Assembly: GCA_018389105.1 (NCBI GenBank)
Contig: JACATO010000974.1
Coordinates: 496,001-560,000, forward strand
Length of the DNA stretch: 64,000 nucleotides
Source: Nautilus pompilius
Taxonomy: Eukaryota; Mollusca; Cephalopoda; Nautilida; Nautilidae
Direction of reading: 5' to 3'
Part shown: piece after piece, positions 37,470 through 50,894 of the stretch
How positions within the stretch are numbered: the first letter of the stretch is position 1
How the letters are laid out: every line of letters begins with the position of its first letter
The notes under the pieces: generated by a model
Told to the model about the DNA's origin: nothing
What the model saw: the letters and a program-made list of their open reading frames with translations, nothing else
Databases searched by the model: none
Program-made: the position numbers and the translations under genes

Positions 37470-39385
37470 GTTCTCAGCTGTTCTTCAAATTTCCCAGCCG
37501 ACAAATCCATGCTATTCGATGTGGACATCTCAGCTCCGCTCAGACCTTTCCACCTGTCTGCCTACTTTGTGAAACACGTGCATATTCGCAGCTGTTGATA
37601 CCTGAATAAAACCCCCTTTCAGCCCTGTCTCTTAAAGCCGTATTTTCGCATTAGTAGAGATGAAAGTACACTTTCGAAATAATGAATATGGAAAAGCACA
37701 GTGTTCGTTAGCAATTTTCGTGCCGTTCTAGTCATTCTTGTTGGTTTTTTGTGTCCGTTTACTACTAAGATTTGTATACACCGGTCAGAAAATTTTCTTA
37801 AAAGGAGAGATACACAAATATCTAGTGTCTTCTTTATGTACAGCTTACAGCTTATGGACTGCCCCCCCTTTTTTTAACATTGCAGATATATCTTTAAAAA
37901 ATATCTTTTATCAATATTTGTGAACCGAGTGTTTTATTTATCTTGCGCTTATGACTTCCAATAACATACGACATGAAAAAGGATATCAGCGATACTGACG
38001 CGCTCTTTACTAAAAAAAAAATTTTAAATACTTCCGTCAAAATTTACTCTTAGGGCTTCCAAAGGTTATCTTTTCTAAGTAGCTAAAGCCTTTCGTTATT
38101 ACCGGGATTGAGGAAACCACTAGACATCCGGGTAATCATCGTTTAGCGATGCCGTCCCTGTAGAAAGTCCTCTGATTATTGAGCCATTTGGAGAAAAGTA
38201 GGCTGCTGCTAATCCGTCGAAGGGAAAATAAAATAAGTTAAAAGGACACAATGAATAATAAAGCAAAAAACGGTTTTATCTTGCGATACAGCCGGACATT
38301 TCGTGCGTCCCACATCAGACGTTTTCATCTATAGAACGACGACGATGGCAAAGATCACTGTTTGTAGGAGACTTGGAGAAATGCTAAATGCGCTGATTCT
38401 GCACGTTGATCCTAACCCCAAATTATCTTTCCCCACGAAGGATAGCAAGGAATAAGCACCGAAACTTAGAGCAACTACGCGAGTCGTAATGTAGCTAAAG
38501 TGCAAGTGAAATGCACAACATGTTGTACTGGATTCAGTTAATTCAAGCCATTTGTTTCGTATAGGGATCCGAGAAGAGAAGGAATGCTTATCGATGCTGT
38601 AGTGAGGCAAATCCAAATCAGCATTTTAACTCTCAGCGTAGTAAAAGTAATTAATAAAAGCGATGCAGTTTCACGGTTATATATACAGTCACAAGTCTCC
38701 AGGTACAGTTTACTCAAGAATCACAGCAGCAGAGCTGTGGTAAATGTCATTGTTGCACTAAACTACCGTAAGACGTCCGTTAAACCGACTTCACGGTGTG
38801 AAAGACCAGGATCCGGCACTAAGCAACACTGGGATGGCACACGATTTTATTTCCATAGTACAGTAATATTCCTCAAACCATCACAAGTATCAGCCACATG
38901 GCTGATTAGTGGATGGCAACAAAGAATATCTTGTCAAATCGCGATTTCAGCAATTCTAATCGTGAGAAACTCAGGTAGAGTCTTTACCATAACCGAATAA
39001 CACTATTTCTGTCAACAACAAAAAAAAATAATAATTAAAATATTTATAATATAAAAAGTTCATTGTTTTAAATTCCGACCCAATGCTGTGTTTTAAGTAT
39101 AAATCACCCAGATGTTGTACATCAAAAGTAAAATTGTTTAAAAATACATATCTCCCTGTATGTGGTATTTTGATGCATGGAATATACCGACAAAATTGGT
39201 AATATCTTTGGATTATTTAAGTCCAGAATAAAATTGGATGGATATACGGATTTCTTTAGTTATAGGATCACTCACATATGGAGAAGTCTACCAGCAGTGT
39301 TTTGTGCGTATTGACATTGTTGGTGAATTCAAGAATTGGATAGGTAGCTGGAGGCGGCTCCCATATAGGCTGCGATGAGCTGCTG
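37470..39385. other. Non-coding stretch
   Basis: No gene recognised. A 138-codon frame at 38584-39000 has no motif I know. Confidence 0.4.
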
Positions 39386-39387
39386 GA

Positions 39388-39466
39388 CGTCCTATAGCTC
39401 AGCCGATAGACAGTTCGCTCGGTATTTGAGGTGAGCCTTCATAGACAGCAGGTCGATTAAAATTGA
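39388..39466 (+). mobile_element. tRNA-derived SINE head
   Basis: TATAGCTCAGCCGATAG (39395-39411) is a strong A box. AGGTCGATTAAA near 39450-39461 is a weakened B box at tRNA-like spacing. It is likely the decayed head of a SINE with the body to the right; the 3' end is unclear. Confidence 0.4.
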
Positions 39467-39469
39467 TTT

Positions 39470-41690
39470 GTAAAGTTAGTCATACGCACGTTTTTTGGTG
39501 TTTACTTCGTTTTAATAAACCCCCGAAGATAATAGTTACGCACGGGTTTTTAAAGTATGGATTACTGCTTTTGTGTCCTACTTCTATATAGCCAAAATTG
39601 ACATCTTTTATGTATTGGTTAGAGCAGCTGCTGAATTAAACAGTCTATGACGTCATTTTTGTCAAAATGGCGATGTTTATTCTGCACCCTACAAATGCAA
39701 TTATAAGACCTGTGTTGAAGAGAAAACAAACAGTAAATTTTTGAGCAGTTCTTGTTTACCTGGCGCAGAAGCGAAGTGTGTCCGGAGCTAAAGCAAATAA
39801 ACCATAATTTTACACTTAAATGCAAAATTGTGCATCAGGTGAGTGTTTGTTGACCTTTTAATTGAAATCAAGTGTTTATCTCTACTCTTTTTTTAAATTT
39901 TAACCTTAGTAACGGATATCAAGGTAAAATAAATGTTAAAAAAGGGGAAACGGTTAAGGCCAAGTATTTTCGCCATATCTCTTTTAAAAAAGCAACCCTT
40001 GTATGGACAGAATATCGAACATCTGCAACAAAGCAAACACAACAAAGCCTTTCTAGGCTAGAAAAAAATCCATCAAACTATTCTAAAATATCTTTTTTAA
40101 AAAACTAACAAAACAGGATGTTACACGCACAATTTTTGTTTTTTTTTTTTGTTTTTTTGCATAAGTAAAACGTCACATAGTGCGGATAGTAGAACGGTAT
40201 CAAAGCGGCATATTTACAGATAACTTCCAAGAGAGAGAGAGAGAGAAGGGAAGGAAATTTCATTAAATGTGCATCCGGACTCGTTAGCCGCAAATTCTCT
40301 CTGCTTTATTGTTCTTAACTGTTCTAACTTTTAAAAACTATGGCATATTTTGGGCAGTTGGAGGTCAGACTGACGGATTGCTAAGGTTAAGGGCCCGAGT
40401 CCGACCCCTAGTTTGGTGGGGTCGGCTCGGCTCGGCTCGACACGGTGCACTTACCATGGATTTTTTCCGCTTCTATTTACCAGCCAACTGAAGGATTTTA
40501 TCCACTTTCCTCTCAGGTCTAAAAATTAAGAGTTCTTTTGGAGCCTTTCGACGCAAAAAGGTAATGGCAGCTCACTGCACCATTCCCAACCCAAGCACAA
40601 TTTGCTGCGACGTCGGCGGCTGTCCATCAAACTAAAATCATCCACAATGATGAATGTCGGAGAACGATGAAAAGCCTGATTATCCTCATATAAAACAAGT
40701 ATTATACAATCCGAAATTTTAAACTATACCAACACTGCGCAAAAGTAATAAGCATTTTTAAAAAAATGTCAGTAAATCCCATTAAAATTTCTTGTAAACA
40801 TGGAATTTACTTACGTTTACTGGGTCAGTAAATGTGAGATTTTGTCCATGGTACAGTGTGCTTCCTTTTCGTAACCTCTACAAAGAAGGACCTCTGAGAG
40901 CCAGAAGAAGCGAAGTAGTAGGTGGGAAAGCAAGTGTATTGTTGTGTTCTACAGTCGCCATTCAACGAAACCTGTCAATCACAATTCGTCTGTTTGCTGA
41001 CGTCTTGCTGGAAATCCTAATAACATCGCGCCATAGCGCCGCTGAAACTTTTTTTCAAAACAACTTCGTAAAGTTTAGATAAACCATGGCATCGTCTTAC
41101 TAATTCACAAGTCACCGTTATGCCTCAGAGGTTTCATAAAGCTTCTGTTATGGGAGATGTCGGTAACATTTTTATTGTAGCCACATACAGTCGCTAGTAT
41201 TATTCTCATTTTCATTTTGCAGCATTTTTACCTCCCCTTTTTTAACGGTGCAGAAGACGTTGGCCATATGAAGTGACGCTGTTGGACGCTCAGGGTTCTT
41301 TGAAGTCTGTGCGAAGTGATATACACTTGACGTTAGAAAAGTATTTTTAGTAAATGGGTCGTAAATTCCGCTTAGCACTTTTCGCAGAGCAAGGTCAATG
41401 AGAGCGAGATGTGTTGAACATTTTAAGGATATACAAGATGACTTACTATAAGTTTTAACGCGCCTTCAACATCTCCCCATCTCCCCCCTCCATTTTCACA
41501 CACACACACACACACTTGTGTACAGTTATAACGAGGCTCGCTTTGGTGCCCTCAGGAGACTGACTCCTTGGTGGGGGGGAGCACCTACTGAAATTACTTT
41601 TAATTCGCCAGGCGGATGGTCAGCGGCCGTGTCATCCCTTTGTAGGAAAAATACTGTAGGCCGAATCACAATTTTAATTTTCTTGTAGGG
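39470..41690. other. Non-coding stretch
   Basis: No gene recognised. It holds a TGACGTCA at 39648-39655 close to AAAATGGCGATG at 39665, a short (GA)n tract at 40230-40247 and a (CA)n tract at 41499-41515. Confidence 0.4.
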
Positions 41691-42190
41691 ACGGTTCTTT
41701 CAATATCCCTGCACTCTACAGGTGAGCCGTGACGCGACACACCACCGTTGAGCCTGTAATCAGCGGCTCCCACGTGACTACAAGTGTTACCACGGGAGCG
41801 GAGCCGCTTCCGTTCTGCCTCGATCTGTTTATCTGTGCGTATTTTAGAGGAGGTAAAGTTCGGGTCAGTGGTCACGTGCGACAGATATCGGCCCCCCCCC
41901 GCCTTTCCTCGGGTTCTCGCGTAACGGGAGCGAAAACGCTGGGCGACGGAAACCCTAACGCCTTCTTTCTTCACGCCGAACGTTTTTCTTTGTTGGGCCA
42001 GGTGACCAAGAAAAATTCGGCGGGTCTGGCATGGAAACCATAATTTTTTTTGCAACTCCCCTCTAGGCGGCTGCAAGAGGCATTTCGGTAAGCACTTTGT
42101 AGCTGGCAGCCATTTTAGGCGCGGCGCGCATGCCAATCTACTGCTCGGGTGGTTTGGAAGCTGCCGCTGTTTTACACAGCACGTGTAGAA
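41691..42190. promoter_or_regulatory. CpG-rich patch, candidate promoter
   Basis: This 500-base patch is CpG-dense and holds E-boxes (CACGTGAC near 41771 and TCACGTGCG near 41872). On the minus strand, AAAATGGCTGCC (42105-42116) matches the YY1 element and gives a short frame, MAASYKVLTEMPLAAA, before a stop. A plus-strand donor CATTTCG|GTAAGC has its GT at 42088. A 156-codon minus-strand frame (41666-42136) crosses the patch without recognised homology. The transcribed strand is not resolved. Confidence 0.35.
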
Positions 42191-42805
42191 GTCGTCGCGA
42201 CCGGCAACCAGACTGAATAATAGTTACTTCCCCTGGAACAGACTCTTTTTTTTTATTATTTTGACTGGTTAGAAGCCACATTTGGAAAAATGTTCCAAAT
42301 GGAAATGAAAGCACAGAAAGTACATGCTAGTTTGTTTAATTGGAGTAAAGGTTGAATTACAACATGAATTTTAAATTTGGCAACTTCAAAAGAACATTTT
42401 TCAGATTTAAATTAGTTCATGACTAAATAAACTTTGTGTTGCTTTATCCATATCGCTGATTTCAAGAGAAACCCAGTAGATGTAAACGTTTGATACTCTC
42501 CGTCCATGTATGGACGATGTCACAGCTCTTGTCAGGAGATTACAAAAGTCCGTAGGCGTCATAGTTGTGCAAAATGGAGGGATAGAGTTCTGACGTCACT
42601 ATATTTTTGCTCTCCAGAAGAGCTAAAAAAAATGGCAGAGTCTACGAAAAAAACAAAAATGTTACTTTTTTATTGAGATTTGATAATTTGTAATTAATTA
42701 TTTACGGATTAAAACCAAATTATAATCCGTTAGAATATATGCTAAAACTGTGTAGACTTACTTTAAATAAATGCTAGTATTTTTGCGTTTAAAATTGGGA
42801 TGATG

Positions 42806-42872
<67 letters not shown>

Positions 42873-43990
42873 CTTTTGTCAGTGTTATTAATTCTGTGTG
42901 AGACTCCTGTCTGTCTACTACTCCATACTCTTCTGTTTACTTCTTGTCTAATTGGGTAGAGGGAGTTCCGCGCACTGCCAGTCCTAGCCCGGTCAGCCGG
43001 TACAGACGGCACCTGCACTCGGCTGCTGCTTGTGATTCGTAACTCGCTATGTCGAGCGACGTCTTTCATGTGCTTAATGCCACTCATTATTGAGGTCAGA
43101 TTGAAAAGTGAGTCCATGCAGTCCGGGGTTTTACTGCATTATCACCCCCCCCCACTCCGCAAACACACACACACACACAGCAATTTGTCAACTGACGCAA
43201 ATAGGATTTTTAAAGCCATACTGTAAATATGTCGCTATCCAGTGATGTATAAGAGGGCAATAGCATCTACACTCGGAGCTACTACATTGGTAGTTGATTC
43301 CTGGTGCTACTGAGATTCCAGCAGGACGTTTTGGGAAGTTTCGTTTCTGATTGGTCTGACTTCCTTCCGACCACCCGTAGTCTCGGCTACCACCTCTTCG
43401 AAGCAGTGCATGCATTTACATCATATACAAACAGATATAAAGTTTATTCACTGAGACGCGAGTGCGTAGTGTATAGAGAAATACGTTTAGTTAAAGATGT
43501 GTGCATATAGATCATTTTACTATTTTATAACGTGTATATGAACAAATGTGCGGAGCCTGGACCATTTTATAATCATATGTTATATAAATATCCTGCAGAC
43601 GATTCAATATATTGCTTAATTGCAGTAAATGGACATAAATATCACATATTTAAAGATGTAGCGAGGTCTGAATATAACCCTAACTCAAATATGTAATGTA
43701 CATCTTTTTTTTTTTTTCTCCATGGAAACTGCCTTTTTACTTGATCCGATTTGAAATTCTGCTTGCTTTTGATTTGCTTGAATAATTTAGTAGTAGAAAA
43801 TAAATTACAAAATAACTTAATTTTCTCACAGAATACCACCCTACAGTATAACTTGATCAAAGTTTATTTTCGAACCACAGTAGGTTTTCTGTGATCCTAG
43901 CATACAGCTCACCAACCACAGGCGCTGACAGTTTTTACGGGCACGCGGGCATTATTCAAAACAGTCAATATTAACTCGAGGCGTTTAGTG
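42191..43990. other. Non-coding stretch
   Basis: No gene recognised. A TGACGTCA lies at 42591-42598, a C run with (CA)n at 43143-43179. A minus-strand frame beginning at 43117 is open for about 80 residues before it runs into the (ATT)n tract. Confidence 0.4.
42807..42871. repeat. (ATT)n microsatellite
   Basis: About 21 uninterrupted trinucleotides. It encodes a spurious poly-isoleucine run on the minus strand. Confidence 0.95.
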
Positions 43991-43993
43991 TAA

Positions 43994-44089
43994 CAGAGAG
44001 AGAGAGAGTGAAAGAGACAGAGAGAGAGAGATACTGAGAGAGACAGAGAGAGAGAGATACTGAGAGAGACAGAGAGAGAGAGAGATACT

Positions 44090-44130
<41 letters not shown>
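43994..44130 (+). repeat. (GA)n array with GATACTGAGAGAGACAG units
   Basis: GA runs carry a repeated GATACTGAGAGAGACAG unit at least three times. It resembles the TGACGTCAGTACAGA arrays in layout but lacks the palindrome. Confidence 0.85.
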
Positions 44131-44489
44131 CAATCTATTTTGGCATAAAATCTGTCTCGCATCATTATTGGTGTATTACCTTAGCTTATTATGACAAATG
44201 GTCACTTCTAATCACTTAACGGACTGCTGCAGTCTAGACAGATTTTTCAGTATATTGCTAATATTTATGCCCAGATATCGGTGCTGCAGTGACTACTGAC
44301 ACATTATCAAATGCTTATAAGAAAGAAACAGTTAGTTAAATTTACATATCGCCATTTCCATACTTGGGAGACAGCTATGTCTCCCCCCCCTCTCTCTCTC
44401 TCTCTCCTTTTTTTTAAAAAAAATTAATCTTTTATGAAGTCACAATGACGTCAGAACCCCTAGAACACCCGTACAGCACACCAGCTTCC

Positions 44490-44932
44490 AAAACTATGAC
44501 GCCCCCTGACGCCATACCGCACGACACACGCACACACACACACACACAAAACTATGACGCCCCCTGACGCCATACCGCACGACACACACGCGCACACACA
44601 CACACACAAAACTATGACGCCCCCTGACGCCATACCGCACGACACACACACACACACCACACACACACACAAAACTATGACGCCCCCTGACGCCATACCG
44701 CACGACACACACGCGCACACACACACACACACAAACTATGACGCCCCCTGACGCCATACCGCACGACACACACACACACAACTATGACGCCCCCTGACGC
44801 CATACCGCACGACACACACGCGCACACACACACACAACTATGACGCCCCCTGACGCCATACCGCACGACACACGCACGCACACACACACACAAAACTATG
44901 ACGCCCCCTGACGCCATACCGCACGACACACA

Positions 44933-44967
<35 letters not shown>

Positions 44968-45061
44968 CTATGACGCCCCCTGACGCCATACCGCACGACA
45001 CACGCACACACACACACACACACAAAACTATGGCGCACCCTGACGCCATACCGCACGACAC

Positions 45062-45096
<35 letters not shown>

Positions 45097-45165
45097 GCTA
45101 TGACGCATCCTGACGCCATGCCGCAGGACAAACGCACACACACAGACACACAAGAATTGCTTACG
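44490..45165. repeat. Minisatellite of 56-72 bp units, about 11 copies
   Basis: Each unit has a conserved core ACTATGACGCCCCCTGACG followed by CCATACCGCACGACACA, and then a (CA)n tail of variable length, often starting with CG steps. Cores start near 44493, 44551, 44611, 44675, 44736, 44781, 44837, 44895, 44967, 45027 and 45097. The rightmost units have diverged (GGCGCACC, GACGCATCC). Two TGACGCC half-site-like words occur per unit. Open frames across the array on both strands are repeat artefacts. Confidence 0.9.
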
Positions 45166-46117
45166 GTTTTCCCTAACAGGAGAGCTGCAGTGCCACGAAC
45201 ACATGCTTGAAGTGTCAGCGAATACAGATAAGTTATTACAAAAGAAAACCTTTAAGTTGGGTAGCAGATTAAGTCTGCTTATCGCTCCGCCAACTAAGGC
45301 AGTACATTTTACCTCCCTTTATTCTATCGATCTGCGGGCTACTGACGTCAGGTCGTCGTGGTACTGGGCAGAACGAAATCTCGTGACTTGGCGTCACTTC
45401 CAATGATAAAGGCAAAAAAAAAAAAAACAACAACAAAACAAACAAACAAACAAGTGTTTGCGTTATGCGGTCTCGTGTGGTGATTATGATTAGTGGTTAG
45501 TCGCTTTATTACCGTTTTTTTTTTGTTTTTTTGTTGTTGCTGTGATAAATTTAACAGAACGACCTACGACCTTTACATTAAATTAGCAGCGAAAGTGAAA
45601 TTATGCATTAAAATGTCGACTGAAACGCGTCCTTTATTAAAACAAGGAAGAGAAAAATATTATCGTTCAAGTCAGGCTCAGGGTTGTGCTGTATAGGTGT
45701 GGAAAGGGGTCTGCGACTAATTCATCCGCTAACCGCGGTAAGAACCACGTGATCTTGAACCAGCGGTTATCTTCCGGTAAATAGGCTCAGATGGGAACAC
45801 TACAAAATAGATTCCTAGTCCCAACGCTCCTAACAATATAAATTGTTTATCCTTGCACCGACCGGCTGTGCAGCTGCGCTTCTGACAGATGTGAAGTCGG
45901 GTTCGAAACAGAGGCTCGGAATAAAAAGCTTTGATGGAGTATATTTCTAATGGACGTAAAGCGGCGCCAGCAAACCCCTGAAGGGAAATGTTTGCTACGG
46001 ATGGAATATTTTTTGCTGGAAACTCTTTGGTCCACAAGGATAGGTGAGGTTGGATCTAAACAAACAGGCTGATAATTCATAAAAGCGTCAGAAAGATTAT
46101 CTAAAATGTTAAAGCTT

Positions 46118-46118
<1 letters not shown>

Positions 46119-46178
<60 letters not shown>
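46119..46178. repeat. (GTT)n microsatellite
   Basis: Trinucleotide tract with a single TGTGT phase break. Confidence 0.95.
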
Positions 46179-47545
46179 ACCTTCCAAGCATCACGAAGAG
46201 ACATAGTAATCCAAGCTCAGCCGAAAACTGACAAAGATGGCATTGCTGTTGTCCAAGCTGGAAAACGAAAGTATCTTTCTTCTTCTTCCGTATATTAAAT
46301 ACTCTGGTATAAGCCCCATAAACGAATCATACGAGAAAAGGAAACAACACTATTTTAATAAGAAGTGGTCCGAAAAAAATTATCAACATTGACCATTTAT
46401 TTATTTTATTTAAAAAATGTAAAAATCGTCATATACAAACGCGCAAAAACAATCTAATAATCATAATATTTAATAACAATTTCATAGTTTTCAATAATAA
46501 CAATGTCGCGTACGTTCATAAAACTATTTACCTCGTTAAAAATTTTTATTTCTTCAAAATTACTACTGTTCATAAAGACACAACATCAAAATTGGTGAAC
46601 ATAATACAGATGGCCGGTCCTACACTTATTCTTAATGAGTGACGAACTTGACAGAATCTCAGGTTTACTGACTTAGCAAAGATAAGTAAAAGCGGAGTTA
46701 CGGGACATTTTCTGGAACTCGGGATGTATTTGATGACCCATTTAAAGACGGGGTTCCTTCAGTAGCAGGAGACTTCAAAGATGTCTGACTAACGTAATTT
46801 TAATTTTCCTTTTTAGTGGAAGAAAACGAACAGTTAAAATCTGGTAGACATTTTAAGACTACGCTATTAATTAAAATTTAAAAAAATGAAGCAAGAAATA
46901 ATACCGTGTGTATATTATGCTTACCCTGAACTTCAAAAATTAAAGCACGCCATACATAGTTATTTGCCTTTTCAATATTTTATTTTTAATAATATTACAT
47001 TATTCCAACAACAACAAAAAAACACACGACTTTTCAATTTCTTCCTCGGGCCCCTTTATGTTTACGGCTAAGCCAGTTGACTTTATTCTATAAACAGTTG
47101 TTTGCCCACCGACCATTGTAAGGGCAGTAATGGCTTTGTTTCAAATAGAATTTTGTTTTTAGATGCCATTCTTTTACCTGATAAATAAAGCCAATATTAG
47201 TCATCAATAACGAAGCCAAATAATGTTTATACCAAGGCATTCTACGATCTAACAGTTATTTAAATTAGTAGCAAGAAACAATGTGATGAGTACAGCAAAC
47301 AATTTGCCGGGTTCATAATTTTTTTTTTTAAAAAAAAATGGTTTCAGGTGCTAACGACAACACGGTTAATGATTTACATTTTTCTGGCACCGGGTTTTGA
47401 AAGTTTGCTGCTGTTACCGTTTTTTTTTTTCCGGGATAATGGATTTTCATTCACAGTTGCGTTAAGAAGCGAATAGAAGAGTTTTCGCATGTGTGTGTGT
47501 GGGGGGGGTATCACAATGTTAAACGCTTTACGTACTTTGTTAATT

Positions 47546-47574
47546 GGGCTATGAGTTTTTTTGGCGACGCCCTG
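47546..47574 (-). mobile_element. Solo mariner-like terminal inverted repeat
   Basis: On the minus strand, TACAGGGCGTCGCCAAAAAA is a typical mariner terminal repeat after a TA. The element should extend toward lower coordinates, but I found neither a matching second end nor transposase motifs. Confidence 0.4.
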
Positions 47575-48638
47575 TATATACACACTAGAGACGTTCAAAG
47601 TAAATCCAGCTGGAAGAGATCGTATCCGGACAGGCTTCGTTTGACGGCCACTCAAAACGTTGAAAGCAAAGATGTGCTTGCAGGGAGAACGAAACTACTT
47701 TTTTCGTTTCACGCTTTTAAACGATGGATAATTTATGACTAAATGTCAGAATTTTTATTTTTACTTTAGATTTCAAAATAACCACACCTCGAACATTAAT
47801 GATGGTTTGTGGCGTCCTGCTTCCAAAACGATCGGGTGCTCGATGGCTGTGTTGTGTGTCGCTGTGCTTCGTTGATTCGGCGTTTCTGTTAACTGTGTCG
47901 TGTACGAGTTCAGCAGGCGACGATTCCGGTGACTGTAATTGGCAGACTAGGCGAAACACTTTGGTCTTTCCAGTGTATCGTTTGCTCGGTTTAGAAAGCA
48001 TGTACAGTCGTTGTCTTGTGGGGAGGGGGGAGTAACTCATCTAATAGGGGAGGTAAATCTTCGGAGAATGTTTCCATCATTTTACAGAAAGAGCGATACT
48101 CATTTCAGCAAGTCCGCGCCAAACAACTCGTCTGTACGCTGCACTTTTTTTTTTATTTTCATTCGTTATTTGCCCAGTTTAATATGACTTTGTTTATTGG
48201 AGCTGTTTAAGTTTACTTGCAGTCCTTAATCGTGGTCCTCTACACCCACAGTAGTCTAGCTAGAAGATCTAGGCCATCATTTTTATCGTAGAAACAATCG
48301 TACTCTACTGTTATTAATTATTTGGGCTTTGGCTTTTAACCCTTTGACTGTTTCGCCTGCTCGTTACCCTAATACACTAGTTTCCAAAACTTAAGTAACC
48401 AGAAATATTTCCAAATCGTTAAAGTTTTATTCAGCAAATTACCAACACGAATTACAAATAATTTTAGGGGTGTTAGCATGGCCAAATTAGGAAGCAAGAA
48501 AAAAAAATACTAACATAAATAATGAAAACCAAAATAAATTAGAGGTAGTCAGTAGAGGATATGGTCCTCCGCGATGGCAATACATGGCTCTGGGTTTTGA
48601 ACGCTGCTTATAACTTTATCAGTAAGAGCAGTAGGCAA

Positions 48639-48640
<2 letters not shown>

Positions 48641-48702
<62 letters not shown>

Positions 48703-48722
48703 GTCAGTACAGAGAGAGAGAT
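48641..48722 (+). repeat. (GA)n tract with TGACGTCAGTACAGAG cassette
   Basis: A GA run of about 55 bases ends in GATGACGTCAGTACAGAGAG, with the palindrome at 48699-48706. This is the same cassette as at 12.7 and 60.06 kb. Confidence 0.95.
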
Positions 48723-48879
48723 GTCTTATCAGAGACGTTCGTGGTTTTGGAAGTGATCTTGGAAAAGGTTGGAAGAACGCAACACCTATGTCTTGGGCAT
48801 CCAAAATGTCTCTGATAGGGTTTAGCTCAAGAAAACATGCTGATCATATCATGTGAGTAATGGTCTGGTCGTGAAGATA

Positions 48880-49370
48880 TTGATCGCTAACACGTGTCCT
48901 GTGTGGATAAGTGTACACTGTGAGTCATATCGAAAGTTAAATCTTGACTCATCAGGAAAGCGAACACGACTTTAGTCATGTGGTGTCCAAGCGACATGTT
49001 TATGGCGCCAGTTTGGCGGATGAAGGGAATACAGACATTTGGTTGTCTCACATAGAGCTCTCGTGGCTGGGGTTGATACCAACCTGCCTGTGGACACAGA
49101 GAGGTCAGATGTCTGGTCGGTATAGAAGTTCTGCTTCGCCGAGCCAAAAGTGACATATAGTGATTATTTGCTGGGAGTGTGACCCGTGGTCGATTTTGGT
49201 CTCTGGTCAATATACATGCACTTAAAACTGTCTCCATAGTTATAAAAAACTACGCTTGTTTACAAGTATCCATTCCGCTACCTGGGCCTGCGACTTTCAA
49301 GCTTCTAATAGCTTTCCATCTTAGAGAATCTCTCAAAAGAGTAATACTATCCATTTGTAACGTTTCCTTT
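48880..49370 (-). mobile_element. Tc1-like transposase remnant (N-terminal half)
   Basis: On the minus strand, LRDSLRWKAIRSLKVAG (about 49345 down to 49290) matches the helix-turn-helix start of Tc1 transposases (SERWRAIGxLEAG). A 117-codon frame (49237-48887) continues with NRPRVTLPANNHYMSLLA and VRQPNVCIPFIRQ, matching the second DNA-binding domain and linker. A frameshift separates the two. The catalytic C-terminal half is not recognisable. AT-rich sequence continues to 49500 and down to 48385, so the original element may have been larger and may contain the (GA)n cassette at 48641. No matching terminal repeats were found. Confidence 0.6.
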
Positions 49371-49499
49371 AAAACAATAGAGCCAAAATTGATATAAACA
49401 CAAATCATTTCTTCTCATACTGTGACACATTTCTTTGATAAAAGTTGTTACATAAGAAGGTATTTGTGTTGAACATTTGGTAAATAAACCATTAACCAT

Positions 49500-50850
49500 T
49501 AAATTTTTTTGTTTTTTTGCCTAGTCTTTAAAAGTCATTGTGTATTGGTCATCTGTCTTCAATGATGCTCCCTTTGGTCTTACTCTATTTTCAATGTGCA
49601 CCAATGAATACCTTTTCTTGGAGTGTGTAATGAACTTTTTTGTTGAATACACCAAGAGTTTTAGCAATTGCTTTCACTCAGTCCTTTCTTACGCTGAATA
49701 TATGTAACAGTTTGTGTCAGAAGACTTTCCTTGCCATATTCAAGACTACTTGGAGCCAAAACAATATCTTAAGAACTAAATCATTCTGTGACGCTTCGCT
49801 ATTCCTAGCGTTACCTGGTTGGCCGTGTTCAGGAACGTATTAAGCGGAGTTTCATTTGAACGGCTCTAGGATAAATGCCATGGATGGTTAATTTGACGAA
49901 ACCAATATTTACGTTAAAATAAATAACTTATGTGTGGAACTATTCTTCATGCGGAAGGGATGGCTTAAACTATTCTAATCATTTCGATTGTAGTTTTCTA
50001 CAAATGTAGAGGTAAGGGAGAGGGCAGTTTTATATTATGTAGAGTCGTAGCGCTAAAGGCAAGGTCAGATCTACTTGTCTGCTAATCTTGAAGGCTCTGG
50101 TATGGCTTCTTCTCAATCTTCTTCACTAGCCAATAGCATGGGAGTTCTTCTATATTTTCAAAATGAAGAATTGCAATACAGATTTCCGAGTTCCTGTGGA
50201 AGGCTTTCCGAGAGTAACTCCAGACTGACTTACACACTGGCCACCGCTCAAGAGCCACAACCGCACCTAGATAGATATTTTGTTCACCAAGGCTACATCA
50301 TCTTCTTCTAGCCCCCCACTGTGGAATGTTCTTAGACCTCAAACAGAAGATGAAGTCCTGGCTGGCATGAAAGCATGAATTAGACAAGAAACATTCTCTT
50401 TTTAGAACCCACTCTAATATATGGAGAAAATGGGATTTTACAAACGAACCAGATCATTGAAGAACGAAATTGTTATTTCAGCTGATTTTTTCAATCTTCA
50501 CAGAATCAAGGGGCGCAAGAAAGCCTCACGAGTGGCTTGAACACGGGGCTTCATTACCGATGTTATCCGCAGCCAACATCTTAAGAGACATTTTTCGCGA
50601 CTTTGCATTCTTAGAGGCGGCATGGGTTTTTTTTCCATTAACAGGCGGTAAAGTATCGCATTGAGACATGCATCACATTTCGATACGTCAAATCACTTAC
50701 AAAGAAGCTCTTATCGAAAAGGTAAAAGCGCGCAGAAAATAGGTTTGGATATTTCCGCAAATATTATGACAATAGAAAATTTTGTAAATTAAGAAGTACC
50801 TGGCACTGGACAACAATTCATCCCAACTTGCTCTATGATGTCCCCCCACT

Positions 50851-50894
<44 letters not shown>

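Larger units (their letters stand above)
45166..48384. other. Non-coding stretch
   Basis: No gene recognised. It contains a TGACGTCA at 45343-45350, an A run near 45415, a long (GTT)n tract and a lone mariner-like end at 47546-47574. Confidence 0.4.

Noticed and set aside
42758..43117. 119-codon minus-strand frame beginning with MDSLFNLTSIMSG
   Set aside because: Its end is poly-isoleucine from the (ATT)n tract and the remaining 80 residues match nothing I know. No supporting splice or promoter signal was seen.
44460..45149. Several open frames of 65-138 codons on both strands
   Set aside because: They are translations of the (CA)n and minisatellite units (Cys-Val and His-Thr runs) and exist on both strands at once.
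26804..45752. Many CACGTG E-boxes
   Set aside because: I estimate roughly twice the expected count at most, and many lie in CpG-rich patches. The excess is too weak to claim without a proper background model.
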